Positions 49,091-61,139 of a stretch of 64,000 bases of DNA are shown in pieces (the first letter of the stretch is position 1; each line of letters starts with the position of its first letter). A program made the position numbers and the translations under genes. The notes beneath the pieces are model-generated. The model saw nothing but the letters and a program-made list of their open reading frames with translations, searched no databases and had not been told where the DNA came from. Source of the stretch: Mangifera indica (taxonomy: Eukaryota; Streptophyta; Magnoliopsida; Sapindales; Anacardiaceae); contig NC_058151.1 in assembly GCF_011075055.1 (NCBI RefSeq), positions 8,202,251 through 8,266,250 of the forward strand, given 5' to 3'.

Positions 49091-50013
49091 TTAAAGGCCC
49101 CAATCCTAATCTTTTAACTATGCCTCTAGCAATAAAACATATCCAGCTTGCCTCTTTTTGAATAGCCATGCTAGGTCTATATTTGGCCAATAAGTTTAAC
49201 TTAGTCGATAACTCCCTGACCTACGTGTTTCTTTGCCTCAAATGAAGGAACTCTTAGGCCTTCACATATATAACATCAACTAAGACATACTCTGACTTAA
49301 AGGCATGTCTTAAGTTTACCCATGACATCTTTGAAACTCAGCAAGTTCCATATAGCTTTTGCCACTAGACCTTAGCATCATTTTTCAGTAAGAGATTGGC
49401 GTACTATATTTTATTAACATATGTCATTGAGTAAATCCTCATGATGTCCTTTGCTACCTCAAACCACTCCTCGGTTGATAGTCTTTCTAACATTACACTA
49501 CCTCAGACTAGATAAGCTATAAATAGGATGTGTCTGCCCTATACTACTACCTCTAATCTTTACTCAAGGTGTTCATGCACTTCTTTTACTCTATTTGGAG
49601 GGTGCCTTCATATTTGAATGTTGTTTTGGCATCGGTGTGGTCTAGGTTGGATGCCCTACATTGGTTGACACCTTTCTGTTCTACCTTAAAACCTCTTCTA
49701 CAATTCGGTGGATGGCAACACCATTAATAGAGGGTGTAATTGGTGTAACTAATACCTATCCCCGAGCTTTTGTTTGGCTCCTCTCCTGACTAGAAACCTC
49801 TAAAGCATCTTTGATTGACTTTTTGGATCATCTCATCCTGAAATTATAGTAACCTTTAGACATATATTACTTTTTAATCTAAAAGCAAGTATATTATACT
49901 TATAGTGGTAGACATACAGGGGCGATCAACATCGCACGATAGGCTACTTTCTTAATTAACTTTATATGAATTTTTCAAACACACAAAACTTTTCACCTTT
50001 TTAGGTACTAAAA
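49091..50013 (-). pseudogene. Gag remnant of element G with primer binding site
   Basis: Minus-strand Gag-like sequence with many stops, for example around 49480-49260, where the sequence reads like a retrotrans_gag domain. The plus-strand 50014-50033 is, on the minus strand, TATAGTATCAGAGCATG, close to the initiator-tRNA-Met primer binding site TGGTATCAGAGCA, directly next to the 5' LTR. The primer site and LTR order confirm the minus orientation. Confidence 0.65.
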
Positions 50014-50033
50014 TCATGCTCTGATACTATAAA

Positions 50034-52163
50034 TGTAACACCTTTCTTTAAATACATACCCCTAATGAGAATATACCAAAAAAGATATACGTAATTGGAT
50101 TATTTGAAAATTTTAATATATGATCATAATTATAAAGCGTGTAAAAAAGTGATATAATAAAAATAACTACTTTATTAATCAATTCATAAAATAACAAGTA
50201 GCTAAAAATCTCTATTACAAAATGACTGTATAAATCTTGAGTAAACCAGTGTGTTTGAAAGTAATGATGATAATAATAATAAAAAAAATATGTCTGGTAA
50301 AGCTAAAATGACATAAGTACCTCTTTCCTCATACAACCACTCGTTAAACTGTTGGATCTCTGCCTATCTCGCTACTCACCTTTACCTGTAAAACATACAA
50401 AGGAAACATGTAAGTAAAACTCAGTAAGTAGAGACCTTTTGGCATCCATGCATATTAAGTTATCTGATGATAAAACTCACGTTCCATTTGTAAGCTAAGT
50501 ATTGCCACACTATAATACCTTAGTGCCTTGACATAGATCGTCCATGAAAAACTATGAAGACCTAAGCTAGAATCGGCATGTCTGATGCCCTAGTGAAAGC
50601 TACTATTGTACCTTGTGCACATGTCAAACACCTTACCAGGCTATCTAACTAGGACACCCTGATCACATAGAAAAATCTGTAATTATAGCTTTTTCCCTTA
50701 CCACATAAATAAATTGGAACTATTGACTAACTATCTAGAGATGACCTCTACCTCAGGTACATATATGGTGCATCCTATTGTTCATGTGAGGGATATCTAA
50801 AAACTACATCTTTACCATGCACACCTGAACTGAACTGAGTGGTTATACGCCTTAATGTTGAGTGTATGATGCATCTCATGGGTATCCAACCCTATTGCTC
50901 TCACAAATATCATCACTTACACACATAGCTAGTGACTATTTAGTTGTATGATACTAGCCTTAAGGTTATTGACTTTTGTTGTCCACACAGTTGGATACCT
51001 CATTTATGTCCTTTTCGAATTTTTTATCCTCTATTAGCTTATTATTCTGCTTACATAACTTTCCCCTTTTATGCCCATAGCCTAAAGGTATAATAATCTT
51101 TTATCTTTGTTTAGGGGTACACGGTCGTATACTTCTCAACCCACGCCTGTGTGCCTCTTGAACTATACAAACCTGTAACACTTAACACATGATCGTGTAT
51201 AAAGTAGATACACATGAGAAGTTGACTTGGACACACTCCCATGCACTTGGATCCACGTGTATGAGCCACGTGTCCTTTGATGCACATTGTCTACTTTTGA
51301 AAAGCCATACACGGGTGTGTGTCCCGTATTACATGACTTTGTATTTCTACCCTTAAAATGAGCATGATATCTTTAGACTTTCAAAATTTGTCAAACGACA
51401 CACGAGCTTGTATGAGACCACACATGGCCATGTGTCGTGATCTGGAAATCACATCCTAGGGTTTCTACGATTCTCTAATCACAATTTTGGTGATACTTGC
51501 ACAACCAAAGTTCAAACAGTAGTCTCTAAGCATCCTAGACATAATATTTTCACTATCTTTTCAACTATAACACACATAAACAAAATTGTATGGCATCAAA
51601 TATAATAACAATGAACATTCAAGATAAAACATATAACCTTCACACAATCAAGAAAGTAAGCATGCCTATAATTTATCCTATTTGCATATGAAACCCATTT
51701 CATCAATTAGATCATCACAATCATGCCTAAATCACCTTAGATTGCTTGTATGACAAAAAAATCTTCATAGAGTTCATGATCAAAAAAGGGAAGCTATTCC
51801 ACTTCCATGGATTCTGGTGACAAAGTCTCCTTGCACTGTTACAGTGATTACAATGATCGATGGTGGCTCCATAAGTGATGAAAATACCCCTTCTCCCTCT
51901 CACACTCTGCTTCCTACGACTATGAAAGTTAATGAAAGGAGTTAGGGTTATCGAGTTCTTATTTTATCTCCAAGACGTAATACACTAGCGTGTATGGACC
52001 ATATACGGTTGTGTGTCTAGTTGCACAACTAAGGCAACTTCCTATTTTGCCACGATCACAATCTAATCCACTTATTGACCTTCTGCTAACTATATATAAT
52101 CGTGTATGCCTCTATACACGAGTGTGTACCCTTGAAAATTTCTTAAACACTGAATTTAAAACT
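50034..52163 (-). repeat. 5' LTR of gypsy element G, first part
   Basis: Starts TGTAACACC and follows the LTR at 42120 in order, including the paired interrupted palindromes at 51115-51440 and 51970-52130. It is interrupted at 52163 by the 9.8 kb MULE and resumes at 61996. It keeps about 240 bp (51678-51917) that the other LTR has lost. Confidence 0.85.
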
Positions 52164-53209
52164 GGGTAATTAAAATAAATGCCCTTTTTATTGGGGTAAT
52201 AAATAAATTTACCCTAAATTTTGGGGTTAAAGTGAAAATACCCTTAAATTAAAGTATTTAAACGAAAATGCCCCAAATATCCCCTTAAATACCAAAACTA
52301 CCCTTCTAAATTAAATTATTATTTTATTTAAGGGTAATAAACAAATTTACCCCTAATGTTGGGGTTTAAACAAAAATACCCCTAATCTAAAGCATTTAAA
52401 CAAAAATGCCCCAAAATAATACCAAAACTACCCTTCCTCTATTTCTATATAAACCATATATCTTCCTTCATTTTTAACATATCTGAGAGAGATTTCTAAA
52501 AAGAGAAAATAAGTTCGTGTTCAAGATTTCGGGGGTGAAGAGAAAAGTTCGTTATTTCGAGGTATTTATCCCTGTCATTACTTCAATCGTTATTATTTTA
52601 TTAATAATACAATTATATGTGATATTTTATATAATAAATTATAGTTGTGTGTAATATGTAAAATAATAAAAATTAGATAGGTTATGTTGTAAATATTATA
52701 GTAGTATAGGATAACATGATATTACTTCAATCGTTATTATTTTATTAATAATGTAATTATATGTGATATTTTATATAATAAATTATAGTTGTGTGTAATA
52801 AGTAAAATAATAAAAATTAGTAGGCTATGTTTAATAATATTATTCTGTCAAATTGAATTATGAAATAGGTATAATTGTGTAATAGACATCTATAAATAGT
52901 ATTTTCAGTCATATTATTTATGTTGATTATATATTTTATTTGGGCAATATACAAATTTACCCAAAATTTTGGGTTTAAGCAAAAATACCCTTATATTAAA
53001 GTATTTAAACGAAAATGCCCCAAATATCCCCTTAAATACCAAAACTACCCTTTTAAATTAAATTATTATTTTTTAAAGGGTAATACCAAAACATGATATA
53101 TTTACGTAGTCACAATATATAATTGAATTATGGAATAGGTATAATTGTGCAATAGACATCTATAAATAGTATTTTAAGTCGTATTATTTATGTTGATTAT
53201 ATATTTTAT
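52164..53209. repeat. Left MULE end and leader with internal duplications
   Basis: The terminal repeat has phased words (GGGGTAATAAA, TTTACCCTAAAT, AAAATGCCCC). A copy of its inner part (52194-52340) recurs at 52941-53085. A 144-bp unit starting ATTACTTCAATCG is repeated in tandem at 52577 and 52721. An 89-bp unit (52851-52939) recurs at 53121-53209. The leader has thus been built by successive duplications. A basal promoter for the transposase gene probably lies within it. Confidence 0.8.
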
Positions 53210-53225
53210 TGTAGGATTAATTTAA

Positions 53226-55754
53226 ATGACTGGATATGCTTCAATTAGATATGAGGGAAATTGGATAGAAAAGGGTGACAATGTTATAAAATATGTTGGA
53301 GGTAACAGGAAATTGATTAAAATTCCAGAACACACATCATTCGAAGAATTAATCAAAATAGTGAGCGACAAGTATAATATAGATCGACGGATATTTAACA
53401 TTCAGTTAAGCATGAAACCGAGGCATCTCGACGACGGTGTTCCGATAAAAATTTCGAATGATGAAGATGTAGAGGTTTTTAACGGTCTATCTAACCTCTT
53501 CAAAGAATGTGTTCCAGTTTTTGTTGTAACTACAGTTACTGAAGATTTTCAAGGTGGTGAGTTGAGCAGTTATCCAGAAAATCAAACTATTGGTGTAGAA
53601 GAGATTCAAAATATCGAGATCAATCCGAAACAAGAATTATTAGAGGAAGATTTTGCATATATAAATGAAGTTAATGTTAATGCATTGTATCGCGCAGAAG
53701 AATTCCTTAATGGGGACGAAGCAACTTTTCCGGAGTGGAGTGAATTTAATGGAAAGGTTGTACATGATATTCCAATCGAAGAACCAGAGGTTGAAGAAAA
53801 GCCCTATGTTAATAACGATATTGGAGGTACAAGTTATTTTCCAGAAACAAATCCTGCTGGTGGGAATGTTCTTACTGATGAATTTCATTGGTTACCACAT
53901 TTTCCTAATCAACCATCTACATCTAGAAACTCTAAACCATCGACAAATACTGATTCTCCAAAAGTTGGTACATTATTTCCTAGTAAACAACATGTCATTG
54001 ATGCGATAAATCAAGACGCGCTTCGTAGGGGATATCAATATTTCGTGGACAAATCAGACACGCTTAAATGGGTGGTTAAATGTCACAACGAAGAATGTAA
54101 ATGGCGTGCACAAGCAGTTAGGGTGGGAGAAAGTGATAACTTTGAATTACGTCGTATGGATAGTCGTCACACATGTTGCAGAAATCAGATATTACCTAAT
54201 CATAGGCAAGCAGGTGCCCGAGCTTTGAGATAAATTTTGAGGACCAAATTCATTTTAGTTGATCGTGTCTATCGATCGAAGGAGATCATTGCTAATATCG
54301 CCGACCGATATAAAATTGATATATCATATGCACAAGCATGGCGGGCGAGAAATTAGGCGCTTCAATCATTGAGGGGGACACCAGAAGAGTCGTTTATGTT
54401 GCTGCCGGAGTATTGCCTCAATTTAGAACGTTGTAATTTGGGGACGGTGACACATACATTAAAGGATGAGCACGATCGATTTAAACATTTTTACATGGCA
54501 TTCGGTTGTAGTATTCGTGTATTTCAGTAACATATTCGATCGGTTATTTGTATTAATATTGCTTTCTTAAAGGGTAGATATCTAGGTCAACTATTTATTA
54601 CTGTTGCATTGGATAGGAATAATCAGATATATCCAGTTGTTTTTGGGATTGGTCCCAGAGAAGATCATGACACATGGTGCTGGTTTTTAACAAAGCTGAG
54701 GGATTGTATTGGTGAGGTACCTCATTTAGCCATCATTTTAGATCTACATGTCAGCATATTTTCTACAGTGGCTGAAGTATTTCCTAGTGTGCACCACGGT
54801 TATTGTTGTCACCACCTTCATTGTAACATGCGGTCCAAGTACAAGAAGAATGCCAAAGTCGCATGGATGTATTGGAAAGCAGCTAAGGCATACACAGAGT
54901 ATGAATTCTAGCAAGTAATGAAGTCACTGGCGTATATGCACCCTGAGGCAGCTGCATACCTGTGCAAGGTTGGTTTCGAGCGATGGGCATGAGCATATTT
55001 TTCAGGGCATAGGTACAATGTAATGACTACCAATATTGCTGAGTCGTTTAATGCCTTGGTCAGACACGCTTGAGGCTTCCAATATTACGATGCTGATCGA
55101 GTTCATATTCAATATTATAATATGTTATAATTGCGTGCTACTAAACTTATACTTGATTACTAACCACATGTGTTTATATTTATATGATTTACAGATGTTT
55201 ATACTAGCCCAGTCACACCTTGGGTTGAAGATAAGATCGTAAAACGTATATGAAAGTCTTCAAACTTGGAGGTGCGTCCAATAACATCTGATCGATACCA
55301 GGTCCTTGGTAGTGGCCAATATGATACCCTGGTTGACCTGACGAAGCATACATGCACCTGTAGAAAATTTCAGTTATCATAGATTCCCTGCATGCATGTT
55401 ATTGTTGTAGCCAGATATATGAAGCTCACAACCTGCATTCAATGGGTGCATCGATACTACAACACAACTTTTTATCGTACAGTTTATGCAGACGCAGTCA
55501 ATCCTTTGGGAGATCAGTCAGAGTGGATTCATCCGGAGGAGGCACGTATTATCCACCCACCGTTTGTGCATCGTTGTCGTGCAGGTTGTCCAGCTAATAA
55601 AAACAGACGTCTTTCTCAAGGAGAAGTTGTTGAACAACTTATCTGTAGCCGATGTCACCAACCAGGACATACAAGACAAAACTGCAAAAGCCCTATTCCA
55701 GTACCTAGCTCTGTACCATCAAGTTCAGGAAGAAAGAAGAAAGATGGAAAATAG
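53226..55754 (+). pseudogene. mudrA-like: MURA transposase (MuDR type), inactivated
   Basis: Mutator transposase that would bind the element ends and cut and paste the DNA. The first frame (53226-54233, 335 codons) holds the N-terminal module (RKLIKIPEHTSFEELIKIVS, LSMKPRHLDDGVPIKI) and the WRKY/FAR1-like MuDR zinc region (WVVKCHNEECKWRAQAVRVG, then SRHTCC). The same frame continues past stops into the MULE core: LKGRYLGQLFITVALDRNNQ at about 54570, ILDLHVSIF with a CCHHLHCN segment, and NVMTTNIAESFNALVRHA near 55040. A SWIM finger (CTCRKF, then PCMHV) follows at 55350-55400, and a CCHC knuckle CSRCHQPGHTRQNC at 55649-55690. Catalytic defects: first Asp of the DDE triad is Asn (54555-54557), plus at least five stops (first at 54231) and a frameshift near 55080. 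A possible intron spans about 55127-55192. Confidence 0.9.
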
Positions 55755-55994
55755 TTGCACCTGTTAATTGTACTTGTTAATTTTAATATAGATGTTGTTT
55801 TTGCACTTGTTTCTGTAACTTTAATGTTTGTGGCTGTTAATTTTAATAGAAATGTTGTCCTTGTGCTTGTTTCTGTAAACCTAATACTTGTGATTGTTAC
55901 AGATGACAGATTTTGACTATAAGATGTTATTTTTTATGTCATTTTTTTTTCCATCATATTTGTCGCTTACGGTAACTATATAAAAGACAAATGC
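55755..55994 (+). other. 3' region of MURA gene
   Basis: Contains a duplicated phrase CTTGTTTCTGTAA (55807 and 55866) around ATTTTAATA-NAAATGTTGT. No terminator or clear polyadenylation signal can be assigned beyond AT-rich sequence. Confidence 0.4.
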
Positions 55995-56093
55995 ATATAA
56001 ATGAATCAATATATGGATAAACATATATACAAATGAATAAATAAACAATTATACAAATACAAATAACATCTAAAATAATCGTCAATCAATATC
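55995..56093. repeat. 99-bp direct repeat, copy 1 (downstream copy of Ulp1-gene 3' end)
   Basis: Matches 56886-56984 with about 93% identity. The shared sequence includes, on the minus strand, GATATTGATTGA, the final codons of the Ulp1-like gene, so this copy is a duplicate of that 3' end. The spacer between copies is about 790 bp. Confidence 0.85.
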
Positions 56094-56885
56094 CTTACTT
56101 AAAAGGGGGAACTTCTGTAATTATCATCCATTTTAATTGATATTTTTTAAATAATATTTTAATTAATATAAATATATTATACACAAAATTCGACATACCC
56201 TACAGCTTTTCAATTTTTAATCAATATAATCTGCCCATTAATTGGTCAATCTCTATGTTAATCAAATTTCAAAGTTATCCCATTATGCTATTTCTCAATG
56301 GCTAGTTGTTTTTTTTTTTTTTTTTTTGTTGAAAAATGACTTTTTTTTAACTTTATGTTAAAAATTATATTTTTTTAATAGTTAAAATATATTTTTGTCA
56401 CTTTATAAAATATATAAATATAAATAAAATTTAATTTTTTATCAGCTTAAAACTTTATTACTTAAACTCTTATATTTTGGTGCGATTTCAATCATAACCA
56501 CACTATAATCTCAGGCAATTTCAAGTAAAATCACATTGTGCAATTTTAATGATTTTCGTTGGAATTACACCATTTCAATGCAATTCCAATTAAAGTCACA
56601 CTTGTTTGGTGTGATTAAAAGGTCGTAAGTGCTAAATGTGTGTAATAAAGTTTGGGAATATAATGTTACACTTAACTTTAATAAGTATTTAAGGTAATAA
56701 AGAGTAATTTTTTTTGAATTTTACTAATTATTTATGTCCAACGGAAAGAGAGAGAGTGTCATTTTTTTGTTTGACGTCAAAGTTAACCATTTGTTAACAA
56801 TTTTTTTGTTAATTTCGTATGGTTCACGGGGAAATAGTCGTTCCTCCTCGCTATCAAACATTTACGTGGCATATCTTGATGGTGG
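56094..56885. other. Spacer between the 99-bp direct repeats, no gene seen
   Basis: AT-rich sequence with long T tracts (56308-56327, 56340-56348). Near 56473-56640 it carries several inverted words around GGTGTGATT/AATCACACC. No frame of note. It may be an insertion or the remainder of a segmental duplication. Confidence 0.4.
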
Positions 56886-56984
56886 ATATAAATGAATCAA
56901 TATATGGATAAACATATATACAAATGAATAAATAAATATATATACAAATAAAAATAACATATAAAATAATCGTCAATCAATATC
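56886..56984. repeat. 99-bp direct repeat, copy 2 (overlaps Ulp1-gene stop)
   Basis: Partner of 55995-56093. It includes the stop codon and the first part of the 3' untranslated region of the minus-strand gene. Confidence 0.85.
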
Positions 56985-58479
56985 TTGAAAATATAGCTGC
57001 GTGCCTAAACGAGTGCGCAGGTGTAACGAGTCCTCCCCCTCAAAGGACAACAATCGATGAAGTGCTAAACACTCGATATATCGTAACATGAACACCCCCC
57101 AATCACCTGATAGAGGCACCTGCTGCGGTATATCCACCACCGTATGCAATGCAAATGGATCGTCCCGTGCACTCCGGTGCGTCTCAGCCCAAAATGATGT
57201 CGCAACTAGCAAATGTAGTGTCATCGATGTATATCCCAACATCTTTCACCTAAATAGCTCTGAGTCAACAGTGAAACTCTGTAAGGAGTCGTAAACTATA
57301 ATCTTCCACTCCTTCAAATCCAACACCCCTGCTACCCAATAAGCATTATCGAAGTTTATTGAGATAAAAACCTGCACACGTTGATATAATTGTAGTTAGA
57401 TCTTAATCGATTATTCTTCGAAAGGTATCTGAGATTCGAATACTAACCTCATCAATCATACCCCAAGGTTGCAAATGTAACTTAAGTGGATAATTTACAT
57501 CCACCATACGTGTAAAAAGCGGAGGGAACTGGTAGCTTTCTGGATCTCTCGTCCAGGTCGTATACTCATAAGGGATGTATCCAACAAAGCAACTCAAAAC
57601 CGTCGTCCAGTTCTGTCGAACATTCACAATATCATCATGCTAGCGTCGACGTAATAACCCCAAGAACGAATCAACAAGCTGAAAAAACAGAAGATATAAC
57701 GTCATCAGGCCATAAAAGGATTATCTAACCAAACCTTCAAATTCATTTGTTAAAGTGAACTCACCTCGTCAGACAACCATTCGGAGGTGTCCATGGGTGT
57801 ACCCCAAAATGCAATTTTGGTCCTCTCACCTGTCATACACATGACGTTTCTCGAACAAGTTCGGCTTTGCATACCAGTTCTTGAATATTTCCTCACGCTT
57901 AATGCTCGATAACTGCACAGGTGGTCTCGTCCGTTGGCTCCGTGGTTTAAGAGGATTCGTGTATGGACTACGAATGAAGGGTCCCTTCTTGACAATCCTA
58001 CCACGAACTGTACGAAAATACTACACCAAAACAAATAATACGTTAGGTAAAATGAATAATAAATTATTCCAACTGAACTTAATAAATTTATTAAAAATCT
58101 AAACTTTTTAATACCTTCTGTAACACTAGAGAAATAGCTGGAGAATCCGCAAGTGAAGTTATATCGAATACATTTTCTTTCGGGACCGGCTGCATTCAAA
58201 TACATGAATTGACTAAATAGGATGATAAATTATTTCAATTGTAGTTATTAAATTTCTTGAAAATTCAATTACCTGCTCCTGGTCCTTGTGTGCAGGGATC
58301 TCAACAACATCATCAGTGACCTCATCATCCTGGGAAACAATATCGATCACCTATTTTCCTTTGCTTGGAGTGTTGAGATAGACCAAACGGAGATCCTATT
58401 GTAACAGGATAGAAAGGTTAAACGACTGTTGAAATTAACAAATGTAACAATTAATAGATGAAATTTATGGCACTTCACC

Positions 58480-59250
58480 TCAACCTCCTCCCAAAGCGAT
58501 ACTGGAGCATCCTCATGTGGTGATCGATCGACATCGGCAATATCCTATGACAACATTAACATTTAATATTAGTAAATCAAACTATTGAACAAAAAAATAA
58601 CAAAGCATTCATTATACATTATACGTACCTCTAATGTCGAAACAAACATCACAATGGGATCCGTAATCGGTGCAGCTGCAGAAACGTGAGATCGCTGTCA
58701 CAAAGGACGATAATAACAAGTTTAGAGAAAATCAAACCGCAGATGTGTAAATGAGATATAATATTGTATATCTATGTTATACTAACCGGAATAATCACAA
58801 AAGGTGTCGACGGAAAAGACCTCATGTCAAGTGATCCATCATCGCCGACATCCTGTATCAGTATTAGCAATTAATATTAATTAATCGAAGAGTTATATTT
58901 AACGGGATAAGTAGATGTACAATCAAAGAATTCATATATAACATTTATTTCAAAAGAACGTTCTAATTACTTGAACCATCGTAGAAGATGCCATCGAGAA
59001 GACCTCATGCGATGATATATAATCGCCAATATCAACAGTCAATATCGTATCTTCTCGGGATGGTCTCTCATCAAACAACTGACATTGTAATAATTTTAAC
59101 ATATTAAAATTTATTTCAAAAGTAACATTTTTAAAATACTCGAAGCAGTTAGCACTCACATCGACAATAGGTGGAGACGGAAACGTGAAAACCTCTGTCG
59201 ATAGTCTGTCACCATCATCCCGAGAAGGTTGTAATATCATGTACAATTAT
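58480..59250 (-). repeat. Series of similar small exons in the Ulp1-like gene
   Basis: Minus-strand segments encode SRDDGDRLSTEVFTFPSPPI (about 59225-59160), VDIGDYISSHEVFSMASSTM (about 59045-58979), DVGDDGSLDMRSFPSTPFVI (about 58853-58797) and DIADVDRSPHEDAPVSLWEE (about 58545-58485). Each is followed by a short AT-rich intron. The intron sequences beside the last two are also alike (ACATCCTGTATCAGTATTAG and ATATCCTATGACAACATTAAC). Serial duplication of one exon is the simplest explanation. Confidence 0.6.
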
Positions 59251-59547
59251 TATAAGGTTACAGATGATTGCGTATATAAATAGATGAAATATCTTGTAAA
59301 GTATTAACTTTTTTACCTGTCTGACAGTATCTGTATGGTGATGAGAGTGTCTGGCCTCCGTACGAGTCGTCGTATCCACTATACGACTTAATCTATCCTC
59401 CATAAGAGTCATCCTACCCTCAATGCGACTAAACCTATCCTTCATCCTAGCCTCTAACCCAGTAAGTCGAGCTAAAATAAGATTTCCCCATCAAGCCAAT
59501 ACAGCATTGAAGTGATGAATGGAGAAATCTGGTCCAATGACAGGAGG

Positions 59548-59700
59548 ATCATCTGATATCTGCTCAGTGGTAGGGGGCATAGGCACGAGATCCAGTGATA
59601 TGTGCTCGATGGTAGGGGGTCTTGGCACGGGATCCAATGATATGTGCTCGGTGGTAGGTGGCCTAAGCACGAGACCCAGTGATATAAGCTCCTCGATAGG
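59548..59700 (-). repeat. 48-bp tandem repeat in coding linker
   Basis: Three to four units of 48 bp, each with GATATGTGCTCGGTGGTAGG or a close variant. On the minus strand a unit encodes 16 residues of the form PPTTEHISLDPVPR. The length is a multiple of three, so unit number can vary without frameshift. Confidence 0.85.
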
Positions 59701-61139
59701 GTTGCTAATCGCGCACGTGGGAGGGGGCTAAACACAAGCATCAATAGGAGGAAGAGCAACGATCAGAGAACTAACGTCATGAGGACTCGATGGTGCATCT
59801 CCTGACGCCGAAGAAGATCAACTATCCGACACCCTTGTATATCGAACGATATCCTCATACCACTCCGTATCTCTCTCAATCGGAGATAAATCTAATGGAA
59901 AATTAACATCATCCTACAAAATATTTATTTTCAGTATTCATTATTGTTATATCCAAAGTATATGTTAATGCTTAATAAATTAGTACTTACTATATCTCCA
60001 GTGAAGATAGCTGAGATAGAATCCCATCTCGGAATGTCCTTCGTGTGCCATCTCAACATCCGGGCAGCTCTTACATACGACAACATATCTACCCATCGAA
60101 ATAACGAGTCCAGCGTCTCATAAATCCAAAACTGCAATATCAATATAAATTGGTTATTGTATATATTTACAATCATATTAAATTAATTTTATTTTAAACA
60201 TTAATTTTTTGTTTGAATTAATAAATACCATAATTACCTGAAACGCTAGTGGAAATCTCATGATGTCATACTGCTTAAGCTGGTTTTCCTTTTTCTTTTT
60301 TGGGCTGGAATCCATAGAAATTCGGGAGATGTTATTGCATATAAAGCGATATGTCATCTGCCACACTCGTACTCCCCACGGGTATGCATTAAACTCATCA
60401 AGATGATCAACTAATTGTAATATCTTCTGGGAAATTGTTTTCCTCAAGTCACTCTCTAACAACCTCATGTGAAGATAAAACAACAGTGCTAACTTCACTG
60501 CATCAGTGTCATCCTCCCCCCATGGTCTCTGCTGGAAAACACGGCTCAGATCAACATATGTAACTGATTTACACCGGTGAAAATATGTTTGGAGGATCCG
60601 ATCTATGGCTTTCGATGGAATGTAGAGGTCGATATCAACCAGATGACTGAATCGAAGACCTGTCATAATAGCAAACTCATACACACTGAATCTGACATCT
60701 ACATCATTAACCCAAAACCATAACTCCTCTCCCGATGTCACCTTATTTACCACTCGAAGTATGAGGGAATGTATTAGAACCCCACTAAATCAACTATCCT
60801 TCAAGTCTAGGAAGTGTCCGAAACAGGTACGTCGAAACATTTGTAGTTGCCGCTCTGTTAATAATTTCTTGATCACGGCTCCAACATCTCTATATTCACG
60901 TGTAGTAACTTAAGCCTTGAAGTGTTTTTCAAGAGGAAATCGCAGTTCATCTCTGCTTTCATCTCTTTTTCTCTTTTGTACAACTCCCTGTATAAAAATT
61001 AAATTACAATTATATTAAATTTATATAAATTTCAGGGAATAAATTATTCAATTCTATACATAGAGGCCTTATTCAAAAAAACAGATATCAAATTCAAATT
61101 CTACATGTCAAAAAACCTTAAGATGGATAAATTTTAATT

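Noticed and set aside
54364..54420. Possible separate second gene in the MURA region
   Set aside because: The frame is the same as 53226-54233 interrupted by stops; homology is continuous with one MURA.
59519..59731. Plus-strand frame with repeated CSVVGG units
   Set aside because: It is the antisense of the 48-bp coding repeat; the minus strand fits the gene model.
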